A stretch of DNA of 64,000 bases. It comes from GWB1-37-8 sp964603935 (GTDB lineage Bacteria; Patescibacteriota; Microgenomatia; Levybacterales; UBA12049). The stretch is taken from contig CAZRWL010000001.1 of the NCBI GenBank assembly GCA_964603935.1, positions 24,861-88,860 of the forward strand, read 5' to 3'. Shown one piece after another: positions 28,901 to 36,819 of the stretch. Every line of letters starts with the position of its first letter. Positions within the stretch are counted from its first letter, which is position 1. Below the pieces are notes generated by a model that saw only the letters and a program-made list of their open reading frames with translations, had not been told where the DNA came from and did no database searches. Position numbers and translations under genes: made by a program.

Positions 28901-30378
28901 ACTGCCGATGTATTAATAGGCAAGCCTGTGGTTATAATACTAGCTGTAATATCTCCGTCAACATTGTCTATGGCTGTTGCGCCGGCATCAACATAAACAG
29001 TGTTTCGTATGACTTCTACCGGGCTTGTTCCATTAAGTGTAATAACCGGAGCAATTGTATCAGCGGGAGGAACAGGCGCCGGAGGCAAGGGAGCAACTAT
29101 CACATTGACTGTTCTGATAACCGGGATCGCTGCATTTCCTGCCGAATCTATAGCAGTATATGTAACTGTGTATTCTCCTATAACTGCCGTATTAACAGTA
29201 CTGACGGAATTAACTTCAACAGCCGTATCAACATTGTCTGCAGCAGTTGCGCCCGCGTCAATATAAACAGTGTTTTGTACTATTTCTACAGGATTTTCTC
29301 CGTTGAGCGTAATAACCGGAGCAGTTACGTCAGCAGGAGGGGGAGGAGGTTCAGGAGGCAAAGGGACAGCAATTACATTAACAGTCCTTATAACAGGAGC
29401 AGCGCTGTTGCCCGCAGTATCAGCTGCTGTATAGACAACAGTGTAGGCGCCGATTACGCTTGTATTTACAGAATTTACTACATTAACCGTAACTTCCGGA
29501 TCAACGTTATCAGCAGCGGTTGCGCCGGCATCAGTATAAGTTTCCCCAACAAACACGCTGACAGGATTGTCGCCAAGCATAGTAATAATAGGAGCAACGG
29601 TGTCGGTGGGCGCGGGCGGTGTAGATGGCGTATCATCAACAGGCGGAGTCGGTGTGGGAGGAGTAGGTTCAGATGCTGAAACAAAAAGAGAAGATTCTAT
29701 TCTGGTCTGCGCAGCTGAAGTTTGTCCGTCTTCAAATATTAATAATGTTTTCCCGGCATTACAATCCGCGATACAATGATCAAATATTTGCACTACAAGA
29801 TAAGCATTGTTGAATTCAAATTGGCTCTGCGAGGCAGCAAAACTAAGCTGTTCATCATTATTGTTCCACCAGTCCGGTCCTTCAATGTCAAATAGGAAAA
29901 CAGCATCTGTCAAACTCGTATTGCTTGGGCTTGAGTAAACGTTAATATGGGGCTTTGAAAATTCTCCTCCTGTATTGTCATCTTTATGGATTACGAATTT
30001 CCAGCTGCCTGCTTGAAAACTGCCATTAAGAGGCGTCTCGCTTATCCACGAAGCGGAATCAACCGGCGGAGCGTGAGACGGCTCTGTTGATGGAAAAATG
30101 TGCTGGTGATTAACTTTTCCAGGATGAAAATGCCGAAAAGAAGGAGTGTTAGTGCTGTTGATGGATGAGACTTGAGAATTACCCAACGTTGGAGCGGTAG
30201 TACTCAAAACATGACTATTGGTAAGCGCAGCTGTTTGATTATGGAAATAAAATATTTTGCTTTCGCCGCCCGATGGCGCAGGGGGTACAGCTTGAGCAAA
30301 AGCCAAAAAACTATTTGAAAAAGTTATAGTTAAGGCTAAGAAAACTGATAAAATTTTTGATAAAATAGTTTTATTCAC
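22927..30378 (-). CDS. Giant secreted animal-type haem peroxidase with Ig-like, RTX and SdrD-B modules; peroxidase halves in reversed order
   Basis: 2483 residues. Order: signal peptide (1-29, ending AFAQA); unassigned region (30-240); three DUF5011 Ig-like domains (~259-520); two Big-like domains (~526-690); one cadherin/He_PIG-like domain (~715-790); proximal half of an animal haem peroxidase (795-~1345) with Arg939, Glu942, proximal His1062 (YRFGHTML) and Asn1142; RTX calcium-binding nonapeptides (~1375-1675); distal half (~1819-2075) with Gln1984, Asp1987 and His1988 (GQFFDHGLDL); SdrD-B-like domain (~2101-2180); a module shared with the upstream giant protein (~2211-2363); C-terminal membrane helix and basic tail. 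In myeloperoxidase the distal His precedes Arg, Glu and proximal His, so this domain appears circularly permuted. It probably oxidises halides or surface substrates outside the cell. Lies 20 nt after its partner gene. Confidence 0.88.
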   Translation of the reverse strand: MNKTILSKILSVFLALTITFSNSFLAFAQAVPPAPSGGESKIFYFHNQTAALTNSHVLSTTAPTLGNSQVSSINSTNTPSFRHFHPGKVNHQHIFPSTEPSHAPPVDSASWISETPLNGSFQAGSWKFVIHKDDNTGGEFSKPHINVYSSPSNTSLTDAVFLFDIEGPDWWNNNDEQLSFAASQSQFEFNNAYLVVQIFDHCIADCNAGKTLLIFEDGQTSAAQTRIESSLFVSASEPTPPTPTPPVDDTPSTPPAPTDTVAPIITMLGDNPVSVFVGETYTDAGATAADNVDPEVTVNVVNSVNTSVIGAYTVVYTAADTAGNSAAPVIRTVNVIAVPLPPEPPPPPADVTAPVITLNGENPVEIVQNTVYIDAGATAADNVDTAVEVNSVSTVNTAVIGEYTVTYTAIDSAGNAAIPVIRTVNVIVAPLPPAPVPPADTIAPVITLNGTSPVEVIRNTVYVDAGATAIDNVDGDITASIITTGLPINTSAVGTFTITYNVSDAAGNTATQVIRTINVAAEAPVLNTINVVPVLPIINVGAVQAFSAATLDQFGNPIAAAVSWTSSDPLVGTIDSATGVFTPLKGGITTITATSGAVSGSTTVTVQPVLAVINVSPAAPAINVGAVQAFSAAALDQFGNPIAAAVTWTSSNIAVGLINSSTGSFTALSEGVTIITAVSAEVTGSTAVTVNAIPAPEPLPTPLPIPEPAPLPSPANTPPVIAPIPNLSITLGTPVSFTVAATDADSDILTFSLGNDAPEGATIDPVSGVFSWTPTIAGAFTFDILVSDGVNAPVATGRLIESRNLGGGMATWAEVKAQAKNMLGILLDDLDVLDLPLLAVDAYGNFLKGVSGFPQLVMPGLSPADSPILVEGNPLSPVDATGAIRSGHPFLADIAHDANPVNTRGVPLKPDSDSVIGLSEPGTYDNELLDAHFIAGDGRVNENIGLTSVHHIFHSEHNRLVEYTKNVILDTGDLEFLTQWLMPGTVPAVFPITQEAINGLSWNGERLFQAAKFGTEMQYQHLVFEEFARKIQPQVNVFSGYHTDIDPAIAAEFAHTVYRFGHTMLTDTIARTNPDGTSNDIGLIQAFLNPLEFLESGTTPDAAAGAIAAGMIGQVGSEIDEFVTESLRNNLLGLPLDLATINLARGRDTGIPSLNSARAQFFLATAGDPALKPYGSWVEFKLGIRHPESLINFIAAYGTHTAITDAVTLADKRAAATLLVLGGEGAPEDRLDFLNSTGAWASTDKGIITGVNDVDFWIGGLAEKQMPFGGLLGSTFNFVFETQMEKLQDGDRLYYLSRNAGLNFLTQLEQNSFAELAMRNTSGIKHPPHDIFSHPAFNIEAADIDPLDPSTLPSDTIIMPDGTIRYTGIEHIVMGGTEGNDKMRSSEGDDTLWGDGGNDRLEGGEGNDFIIGGTGDDILTDIFGDDNIKGGEGNDVINAGSGIDLILGGSGHDFVVGGRDPKEIFGGEGNDFILAGDAADTVFGNEGDDWIEGGAQADLLQGDNGNPFQNSSTIGNDVIIGGGGDDDYDSESGDDIMLSDPGIERNEGMQGFDWVTYKNDPQPANADMFFKGLMLPEVDTLRDRFDSVEGLSGGQFNDILRGDNLGSIELSKIDGNSGQNNSLNNAGQIALIDGLQSLLGDDITSFSGGNIILGGGGNDIIEGRGGNDLIDGDAWLNARLSVRDSNDPGIEILTADSMTELQEAIFEGKINPGQIRIIREILVSGTAENDIDTAVFSGNFADYTISLPDAQGRITVTDNRADNGGKENNGIDTIRNIEKLQFADQTIDLEHGLNKVESPKLKGILAISAGSSFLGGSGLTLIRSDLQFILDQIRIAEAHAAGTPLLNLIPKDTLPWGLRTIDGSWNNIVPGQSSFGAADRIFPRLTTPIFREGEIVSIDLDGPGPLKVGDLTSYAQTNGFVFDSKPRLISNLIVDQTPSNPAAVAAAGELTLPDPFAGTLFIPNVAPDMGLSASFNSWFILFGQFFDHGLDLVNKGKSGTVFVPLMPDDPLFNPLSHSNFMVLTRATNLPGPDGIMGTSDDIREHINQTSPFVDQNQTYTSHPSHQVFLRAYSFGPAKRISPIAAAITVTAPLDVVVPDEDKKGAISGIVFQDANINRVKDVNELALSGWTIFLDANDNSILDTGEFSTVTDAFGNYQFSDLIPGSYNVREILQSNWELSTPRGGNGKHAVTISGGDQIEGLSFGNAVFKSIDGQGKFAPLNGETITSKVISLGTSVVNVTVNGGTSFVTVPDGTEITKIDGSNLDIAALTAIEPTSDSITGVGEGIVVNGKLQWGIPNHGLSFSNPITLNIFVGTALNGQTLSVLRSRTGTDNWTNDGILPPHKCVVADGTCTFQATKASYYIATTQTVAPVVVTAAPTPTPTLSSASSNTTSTVTANGEGNSNTISDLADDNLITQLDQIGQNEKEVLGATQEKETPQGKTQTAKGFPAKNIMLILIVLMITSVLVLNRELFYRKLHKLNF

Positions 30379-30398
30379 TTAATTATTGGATAAAAAAA

Positions 30399-33300
30399 TT
30401 ACTTAAGCTTTCTATAAGAAAGCCTGTAATAGCTAAGACCCAAAACTGTCAGCACCAATAACATTTGTACCGGCCAATTTTTCAGAATGCCCAGAATAAA
30501 TTTTTCCACATCTTTTGGTGAAGGCAAACTCAAAACTCCAGATTCCTGTACTTGGGTTCCCTGTTTGTCTTCTTCGGATTGAGTAGTACCCAAAACTGTT
30601 TGGTTAAATTCCGAAGTAGATGCTGAACCAGGAACAACAGAGAGTTCATTGGAGAAATCTCCGGGCATGCAGTTATTAATCGCTTGAATTCTGAAGTAAT
30701 ATGGGGTGCCTGAAGACAAATCGCTTACGGTATAAGATGTGGCATTTTTATCTCCGATATTTGTATTGCCGAACTGCATGGAGCCGGAAGAAAGTCCATA
30801 CACTAACAAGTAGTGAGTTACGGGATCGTTTGCTTTGGCCCAAGTCAGGGTAACTTCATCGGATGCATTTGTAGTAACTGCGGAAAGCAGAATTGGCAGG
30901 CTTGCCGGTTTAGCATCCGAGCAGGCGGATGAAGAACTAACTGACGTGAAGGAGGCGTTATTAGATGATTGGGATGATGCAGTAACAACAGGCGCAGAAG
31001 TTGGAGTTGCGGCCGGAACTGGCGCAGCATGGGATACGGCATAGAAAGATGCTTTTGTAGTCTGGAAAGAGCAGATTCCTGATGCGATTACACAGGTGGC
31101 AGGAGCCGCAATTCCGTCATTTGTCCATCCTGAAACTCCGGAAACCGAACGCTGTATATCTAATGTTTGTCCATCAAGCGAAGTTCCAACGAAAATATTT
31201 AAAGTGATTGCGGGATTAAATGACAGACTTATGTTAGGAATACCCCACTGTAATACTCCATCAACAACCGCATTCTCAAGTCCCAAAATAGAACTTGCGG
31301 CAGGAATAGATGAGGCAAGAAGCGACATGTCAAAAGGTGTGCCGTCAACTCTGGTAATTATCGTACCGTCGGGAATGATTATTGCGCTTGTTCCGCCATT
31401 TCCCTCAACCGTAATAGTTGATTCTCCGCGGGATACAACCGAGGTAGTTCCTCCCGAAGCTCCGCCTGTTGAGACAAATCTGCCCTGATTTCCGATATTG
31501 AATATCTGCGCGTTACCAAAGTCGTTGTTGATGGATGCGGAGTTATTGGCAATTGCTATAGCATGTTTGCTGCCTGAAGGAGAGGTCTGTTCCCAATTGC
31601 TCTGTACGAGTTCCCGTATATCGTACGTTCCGTCCGTAAAATCTGCGAATTGATACTCGCCATTTGCGTCTGTTATAACCGAAATCTCACCGCTGTCCAA
31701 AATTCCGTTGTTGTTGGTATCTGAAAACACTATCCATCCGGAAATTCCTGTTTCGCCCATGTCTTTAATTCCATTGGCGTTAAGATCATCGAAAACAGTA
31801 CCTGTTACGGATTGTCTTAATGAATTGGTAAGCGTGCAGATTATATTTTCTCCGGCATCAAGATCAACTGTTGCCATGCGAGCCCCTGCATCAACAGTTG
31901 TTCCGTTGTCGGAATCTATGCAGCTGATATTTAGAATCCAATTTGACGCGGAATCTTCCCTTAGTTCATACGAACCCTGCGCAATATCTGAAAATACTCT
32001 GACATTAGATAATTCATTTAGGCTGTTTCCGTCATCATCCAAAGAGAATCTTTCATCAAAACTGCCGTTCTCTGTTATTCTTAGTCTGAATCCAAAATCC
32101 TGCGCGCCGTTAGGTATTGTGTTTTCGATAATGGTAATCGTACCGGTTGCAGGAACAGGAATTGCAGTTACGTTAACTGTTCTGGTTACGGGGGTTGCCG
32201 CATTACCTGCGCTATCCGATACATTGTAAGTAACTGTAAAAGTGCCGGGAACAATAGTTGAAATTGGCAGTCCTGTTGTAGCAATAGCCAGAGTCAAGTC
32301 TCCGTCAATATTATCCAAAGCTGTAGCGCCGGCATCGGTATAGACAGTGCCGATTAAGATGTTAACCGAGTTTGCTCCAAGAAGAGTAATCACAGGAGCT
32401 GTAACATCAGCAACAGGAGCTGCCGCAACTACATTCACTGTTCTTGTTACCGCAGTCGCAGCATTTCCCGCAGCATCAGACACATTGTAGACAACAGTAA
32501 ATATTCCAACTGCTGATGTGTCAATTGGCAAACCTGTGGTTACAATACCGGCTGTAATATCTCCATCAACATTGTCCAAAGCTGTAGCGCCGGCATCGGT
32601 ATAGACAGTGCCGATTAAGATGTTAACAGAATTTGCGCCTGTGATGGTAATGACCGGAGCCACAGTGTCAGCAACCACATTGACTGTTCTGGTTACTTGA
32701 GTTGCAGCATTTCCGGCTGCGTCTGAAACATTGTAGGTAACAGTGTAAGTACCAATTACTGCCGTATTAACAGGATTAACGGTAACAATATTGGCTGTGA
32801 TATTTCCATCGACATTGTCCAAAGCGGTAGCTCCGGCATCAATGTAGGGAATACCTGCAACTACATTTACAGAGTTTGCGCCAAGAAGGGTAATAACCGG
32901 AGCTGTGGTATCAATGCCGGTTACGTTCACGGTTCTAGTCGCGGTAGCTGTATTGCCTGATCTATCGGTTGCAGAATACGTCACGGTCTTCGCGCCTACT
33001 ATAGATGTGTCAACAGGCAGTCCTGTAGTTGTAACCGTTACTATTCCGTCGAAATCATCGGTTGCGGTTGCGCCGGCATCAACATAAACCGAATTCTGCG
33101 CAACTTCAACAGGATTTACGCCATTTAGTGTAATAACAGGTGCTTGTGTATCCGCCAATCTTCCGCTGACTGCGAAAAGGTCGGTTGTGAAATTCGACAA
33201 CCCGGGACCTGTAACAGAGAATGAGTTTTGTCCGATAGGGCTTCCTATTACCGTATGTTCAATGCCCGGATTTCCAACATATCTTCTGCCGGGATTGGCA

Positions 33301-36300
33301 GCGTTAACTAGTAATGGATCTGTAAGACTGGAGTTTGCGCTAAATGTATCCCATGTTAAGTATGGTCCAACTTGTCCGTTAAGCGCTGTGGAAAAGTTGG
33401 GTGTAGCTATTTGATCGCAGGTAACTCCTCCTCCCGCAAAGCATCCTATGTCATCGGTAACATTAATTACTCCGACCTCATCTGCAACTTCATCCACGTT
33501 TCCATATGGATGATGAATGGTATAGGTTTCGCCGGGTACTAACCCTGTAAGTCTGTATCTTAACCTGTTTTGTACGGATTGTTCTCCGTCAACAGCATCT
33601 TCTCCTGCAAACGCCGCCTCAACTGCCAGGACAATAAGCGCTGTTTGAGTTCCATTGTCTATTGCCGCTTCGGCAGACCACCAGAATCCTTCGGCTCCAA
33701 AGCCGATTTGCTCTGAAAAAGGATTTTCAGGATCAACAGGATCGGAGATACCGAATCCGTCAGTTGCTTCCATTAAATCCAATGCCAGACCATTGGAATC
33801 TTTATACCAGATCGGGAAACCTGCTATAAGACCGCCTGCAGGCGCAACCGGACCGACTTCGACCAGGCCTCCCGGAAGAGTATCTGCTACATTTACTGTT
33901 CTAGTCTTGACAGCAGTATTTCCCGCAGCATCGGCTACAGTATAAGTAACAGTGTTTGCTCCAACAATTGTGGTGTTAATCGGCAAACCGGTTGTGACAA
34001 TACTGGCCGTAATATCTCCGTCAACATTGTCTATGGCAGTTGCTCCTGCGTCATTATAAGCTGCTCCAACGAATACGTTAACCGGATCTGCTCCAAGCAA
34101 AGTGATTACAGGCGCTGTAATATCTGATGTCACATTAACAGTTCTGGTTGCAGGTGCCGCAGGGTTTCCCGCGCTATCTGACACATTGTAAGTTACCGTG
34201 AATGTTCCGATTGCCGAAGTATCAATTGGAAGTCCTGCGGTTACAATACTTCCTGTAATATTTCCGTCAACATCATCCAAAGCTGTTGCCCCTGCATCGA
34301 TGTAGGGAGTTCCAACAACTACACTTACCGTATTTATTCCAAGCAGAGTGATTATGGGAGCTGTAGTATCAACTGCGCCGCCGGCTACAACTATATTAAC
34401 AGTTCTAGTTACAGCAGCTGTATGTCCGGTGCTGTCAGTTACAGTATACGTAACTGTTTTTGCTCCCAAAGTTGCAGTATCAACAGGCAGCCCTGTAACA
34501 ACAATGCTTCCGGTTAAGTTTCCGTCAAGATCGTCAAGCGCTGTTGCTCCGGCGTCAATGTAAGTTGTGTTTTGAAGAACGTTTACGGAGCTATTTCCGA
34601 ACAAAGTGATTACGGGCGCTCCTGCATCCGCCAGTCTTCCTGAGACTGCAAAGAGTTCTGTTTCTATTGAATCAATTCCTTCTCCTCCGACATTGGGACC
34701 TTCAACGCGGAAGATATTATTGTTGGTTGGGCTTCCGGTTACCTCATGCTCTATAGCTGGATTTCCAACGTATCTTCTGCTTGGATTTGCAGCATTAGTA
34801 AGCTGAGGATCAGTAAGATTAGGATCTGCATTGAAAGTCGTCCAGGTTAAGAATGGTCCGACCTGGCCGTTAAGTGGTGTAGAAAAGTTAGGAGCAGCTG
34901 CTTGATTGCATGTAACTCCTCCTCCCGCAAAGCATCCTATGTCATCGGTAACATTGATTACTCCGACCTCATCTGCAACTTCATCTACGCTGCCGAAAGG
35001 ATGAGTGATGGTGTAAGTTTCGCCCGGCACTAACCCGTCAATTCTGTATCTGACTCTGTTTTGCACCGATTGTTCTCCGTCAACTGCCTCTTCTCCGGCA
35101 AACGCTGCTTCAAGAGCCAGCACCAGTATGGTGCGCGTGCCTATCGGGCGGTCTATTCCCGCTTCCGCAGACCACCAGAATCCTTCAGCGTTGAAACCTA
35201 CTGTCTGGGAGAAAGGATTGGCAGGATCAACAGGATCGGAGATACCGAATCCGTCAGCCGCTTCCATTAAATCCAATGCCAGACCATTGGAATCTTTATA
35301 CCAGATCGGGAAACCTGCTATAAGACCGCCTGCAGGCGCAATTGGACCGACTTCTACGAGTCTGTCAGTTGGCGCGGGTATTACATTCGCTGTTCCTTTT
35401 GTGGGAGCAGTGAAAATTGCCCATTCGGAAACTCCGTCTGTTTTTCTGCCGACTGACTCGCCAACTAAAGGATAATGGTCAATGGCAAAACCCGGAGAAG
35501 TCAGAGATACGGTAACAGTATCTACAGTTGATCCCAATTCATTGGACAAGCTGATTGTCTCGGGAGCAACATTGCTTAACCAGCCTGCCGGCGCTTCAAA
35601 AACAACTCTTCCTGCAGCCGCAACAGTCCCCAACGCAGACAAATTTTGCGGATTATTAGCGGAATTATTGATCATCCAGCCTGTTCCATTGGCTAAATCT
35701 ACAGGAGAAGTGCTGTTGTTAAAAAGCTCAACCCATTCTGCTCCTGACGCAGGATTTGGCATAATTTCATTAATCAAAACTCTTTGAATAGTATCCGGAG
35801 CGGGCGCTGTAACTACGAAAACTGTAAAGTGGTTCAAACCTTTAATAGTAATAGTGTCCGGAGATTTTTCTTCTTTTGGCTCTTCAACTTTTTGCGCGCT
35901 ATTTAATTGATCAATATTTTCCGCTGATTTTATTTCGACATTTTCGGACTGTACATTTTCCGGCAGAGGCAAAGTCAAATCATATGCGAAAGTCCCATCC
36001 GTCATTGTTGAGGTAATATCATAAGCAGTATCGGACAAAGCTTTGGTTTGCTCTTTCTGTTCTTGAGTTAATTTAATTTCTTTAATTGTTAATTTGCCTG
36101 AGGAATCCGGCAATTTTGTAAACGCGATTTTTACCTTATCGTTTTGAGGAGCAGCATACTCTTTGTTTAATTCAACATTTTCCGTTGTTCCCCAACTATT
36201 AGCGTCCAAAACACTCCACAATGGGTTTGCCGAAGACTCGGCGGTTTGAGAAGGAGTCAAATCGATAGCTGCATCCGGGGAAACATTTTCGGATGGAATT

Positions 36301-36725
36301 TCTTCTGTTTCTGTTCCAAGAATTTCTTGAGGAGTCGCTGTTGGTTCCTGAACTGCCGGCTGCTCCTCTTGGGTTAAACCGGTTTCTGCGGATGGTGTTG
36401 GAGTTTGGGTTGGAGCTATTGCTTGAGGATCTGAAGGAATTACATCGGTATTGTCAGGAACAGGAGTTGTGTCTAAAACAGGAGCAGTATCTGAAGCTGG
36501 AACTGGAACTGGAACTGGAGTTTCCGACGGAGCAACTTCTGGTGTTAAATTACCTGTTGGTAAAGTCGCTGGCTCAGGGTTTGGGTTAACAACCGGAATA
36601 TTAGTATCCGCAACTGCTTCCTGAGCAAACGCAGTGTAAGTAAGCGTACCGGGCAAAACCAAATTAGCAATCAGCGAAAAGATGATTAATCTGAAAAATA
36701 ATTTTTGCAAGAACTTTATTTTCAT
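30399..36725 (-). CDS. Giant surface protein with lamin-tail, DUF5011, SdrD-B and FN3 domains
   Basis: 2108 residues from the ATG at 36725, which starts a clean signal peptide ending TAFAQEA; an upstream in-frame ATG at 36749 adds eight residues. Order: Pro/Thr/Glu-rich region (~30-170); unassigned domain; lamin-tail domain (~313-425, LINEIMPNPASGAEWVELFN); repeated ~240-residue module A (~456-699); three DUF5011 domains; module A again (~953-1190); four DUF5011 domains (to ~1522); prealbumin/SpaA-like domain (~1524-1640); SdrD-B (~1642-1722); module shared with the peroxidase (~1742-1890); fibronectin III (~1938-2035); membrane helix near the C-terminus. No enzyme domain is recognised; it probably acts in adhesion or as scaffold for the peroxidase encoded next. 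Confidence 0.85.
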   Translation of the reverse strand: MKIKFLQKLFFRLIIFSLIANLVLPGTLTYTAFAQEAVADTNIPVVNPNPEPATLPTGNLTPEVAPSETPVPVPVPASDTAPVLDTTPVPDNTDVIPSDPQAIAPTQTPTPSAETGLTQEEQPAVQEPTATPQEILGTETEEIPSENVSPDAAIDLTPSQTAESSANPLWSVLDANSWGTTENVELNKEYAAPQNDKVKIAFTKLPDSSGKLTIKEIKLTQEQKEQTKALSDTAYDITSTMTDGTFAYDLTLPLPENVQSENVEIKSAENIDQLNSAQKVEEPKEEKSPDTITIKGLNHFTVFVVTAPAPDTIQRVLINEIMPNPASGAEWVELFNNSTSPVDLANGTGWMINNSANNPQNLSALGTVAAAGRVVFEAPAGWLSNVAPETISLSNELGSTVDTVTVSLTSPGFAIDHYPLVGESVGRKTDGVSEWAIFTAPTKGTANVIPAPTDRLVEVGPIAPAGGLIAGFPIWYKDSNGLALDLMEAADGFGISDPVDPANPFSQTVGFNAEGFWWSAEAGIDRPIGTRTILVLALEAAFAGEEAVDGEQSVQNRVRYRIDGLVPGETYTITHPFGSVDEVADEVGVINVTDDIGCFAGGGVTCNQAAAPNFSTPLNGQVGPFLTWTTFNADPNLTDPQLTNAANPSRRYVGNPAIEHEVTGSPTNNNIFRVEGPNVGGEGIDSIETELFAVSGRLADAGAPVITLFGNSSVNVLQNTTYIDAGATALDDLDGNLTGSIVVTGLPVDTATLGAKTVTYTVTDSTGHTAAVTRTVNIVVAGGAVDTTAPIITLLGINTVSVVVGTPYIDAGATALDDVDGNITGSIVTAGLPIDTSAIGTFTVTYNVSDSAGNPAAPATRTVNVTSDITAPVITLLGADPVNVFVGAAYNDAGATAIDNVDGDITASIVTTGLPINTTIVGANTVTYTVADAAGNTAVKTRTVNVADTLPGGLVEVGPVAPAGGLIAGFPIWYKDSNGLALDLMEATDGFGISDPVDPENPFSEQIGFGAEGFWWSAEAAIDNGTQTALIVLAVEAAFAGEDAVDGEQSVQNRLRYRLTGLVPGETYTIHHPYGNVDEVADEVGVINVTDDIGCFAGGGVTCDQIATPNFSTALNGQVGPYLTWDTFSANSSLTDPLLVNAANPGRRYVGNPGIEHTVIGSPIGQNSFSVTGPGLSNFTTDLFAVSGRLADTQAPVITLNGVNPVEVAQNSVYVDAGATATDDFDGIVTVTTTGLPVDTSIVGAKTVTYSATDRSGNTATATRTVNVTGIDTTAPVITLLGANSVNVVAGIPYIDAGATALDNVDGNITANIVTVNPVNTAVIGTYTVTYNVSDAAGNAATQVTRTVNVVADTVAPVITITGANSVNILIGTVYTDAGATALDNVDGDITAGIVTTGLPIDTSAVGIFTVVYNVSDAAGNAATAVTRTVNVVAAAPVADVTAPVITLLGANSVNILIGTVYTDAGATALDNIDGDLTLAIATTGLPISTIVPGTFTVTYNVSDSAGNAATPVTRTVNVTAIPVPATGTITIIENTIPNGAQDFGFRLRITENGSFDERFSLDDDGNSLNELSNVRVFSDIAQGSYELREDSASNWILNISCIDSDNGTTVDAGARMATVDLDAGENIICTLTNSLRQSVTGTVFDDLNANGIKDMGETGISGWIVFSDTNNNGILDSGEISVITDANGEYQFADFTDGTYDIRELVQSNWEQTSPSGSKHAIAIANNSASINNDFGNAQIFNIGNQGRFVSTGGASGGTTSVVSRGESTITVEGNGGTSAIIIPDGTIITRVDGTPFDMSLLASSIPAASSILGLENAVVDGVLQWGIPNISLSFNPAITLNIFVGTSLDGQTLDIQRSVSGVSGWTNDGIAAPATCVIASGICSFQTTKASFYAVSHAAPVPAATPTSAPVVTASSQSSNNASFTSVSSSSACSDAKPASLPILLSAVTTNASDEVTLTWAKANDPVTHYLLVYGLSSGSMQFGNTNIGDKNATSYTVSDLSSGTPYYFRIQAINNCMPGDFSNELSVVPGSASTSEFNQTVLGTTQSEEDKQGTQVQESGVLSLPSPKDVEKFILGILKNWPVQMLLVLTVLGLSYYRLSYRKLK
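32314..32627 (-). repeat. Exact 53-nt direct repeat in adjacent DUF5011 domains
   Basis: 32314-32366 and 32575-32627 are identical, 261 nt (87 codons) apart, matching one DUF5011 domain length. This indicates recent domain duplication or gene conversion. Confidence 0.85.
33766..35341 (-). repeat. Internal duplication of a ~1494-nt unit (module A plus three Ig-like domains)
   Basis: 33766-33847 and 35260-35341 are identical over 82 nt, offset by 1494 nt (498 codons). Similarity continues on both sides through module A (FPIWYKDSNGLALDLMEA, DDIGCFAGGGVTC). Confidence 0.85.
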
Positions 36726-36819
36726 TTTGTATAACGCCCTTAGAAACATAAAACTATCACAGCATATCGCGGCAGAGTAAGAACGAAATGATTAGACGGT
36801 AAAAGTTTTGTAAGAAGTT

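Noticed and set aside
29275..29679. 134-codon plus-strand frame opposite the peroxidase gene
   Set aside because: Antisense shadow of Pro/Thr/Val-rich repeats, low-complexity Arg/Ser/Asn composition, no start signal. The same applies to other long antisense frames at 23.5-36.6 kb.
30399..36725. CRISPR array or noncoding tandem repeats in the giant genes
   Set aside because: The repeats are long, diverged and in frame, and match DUF5011 domains; no short repeat-spacer pattern exists anywhere in the window.
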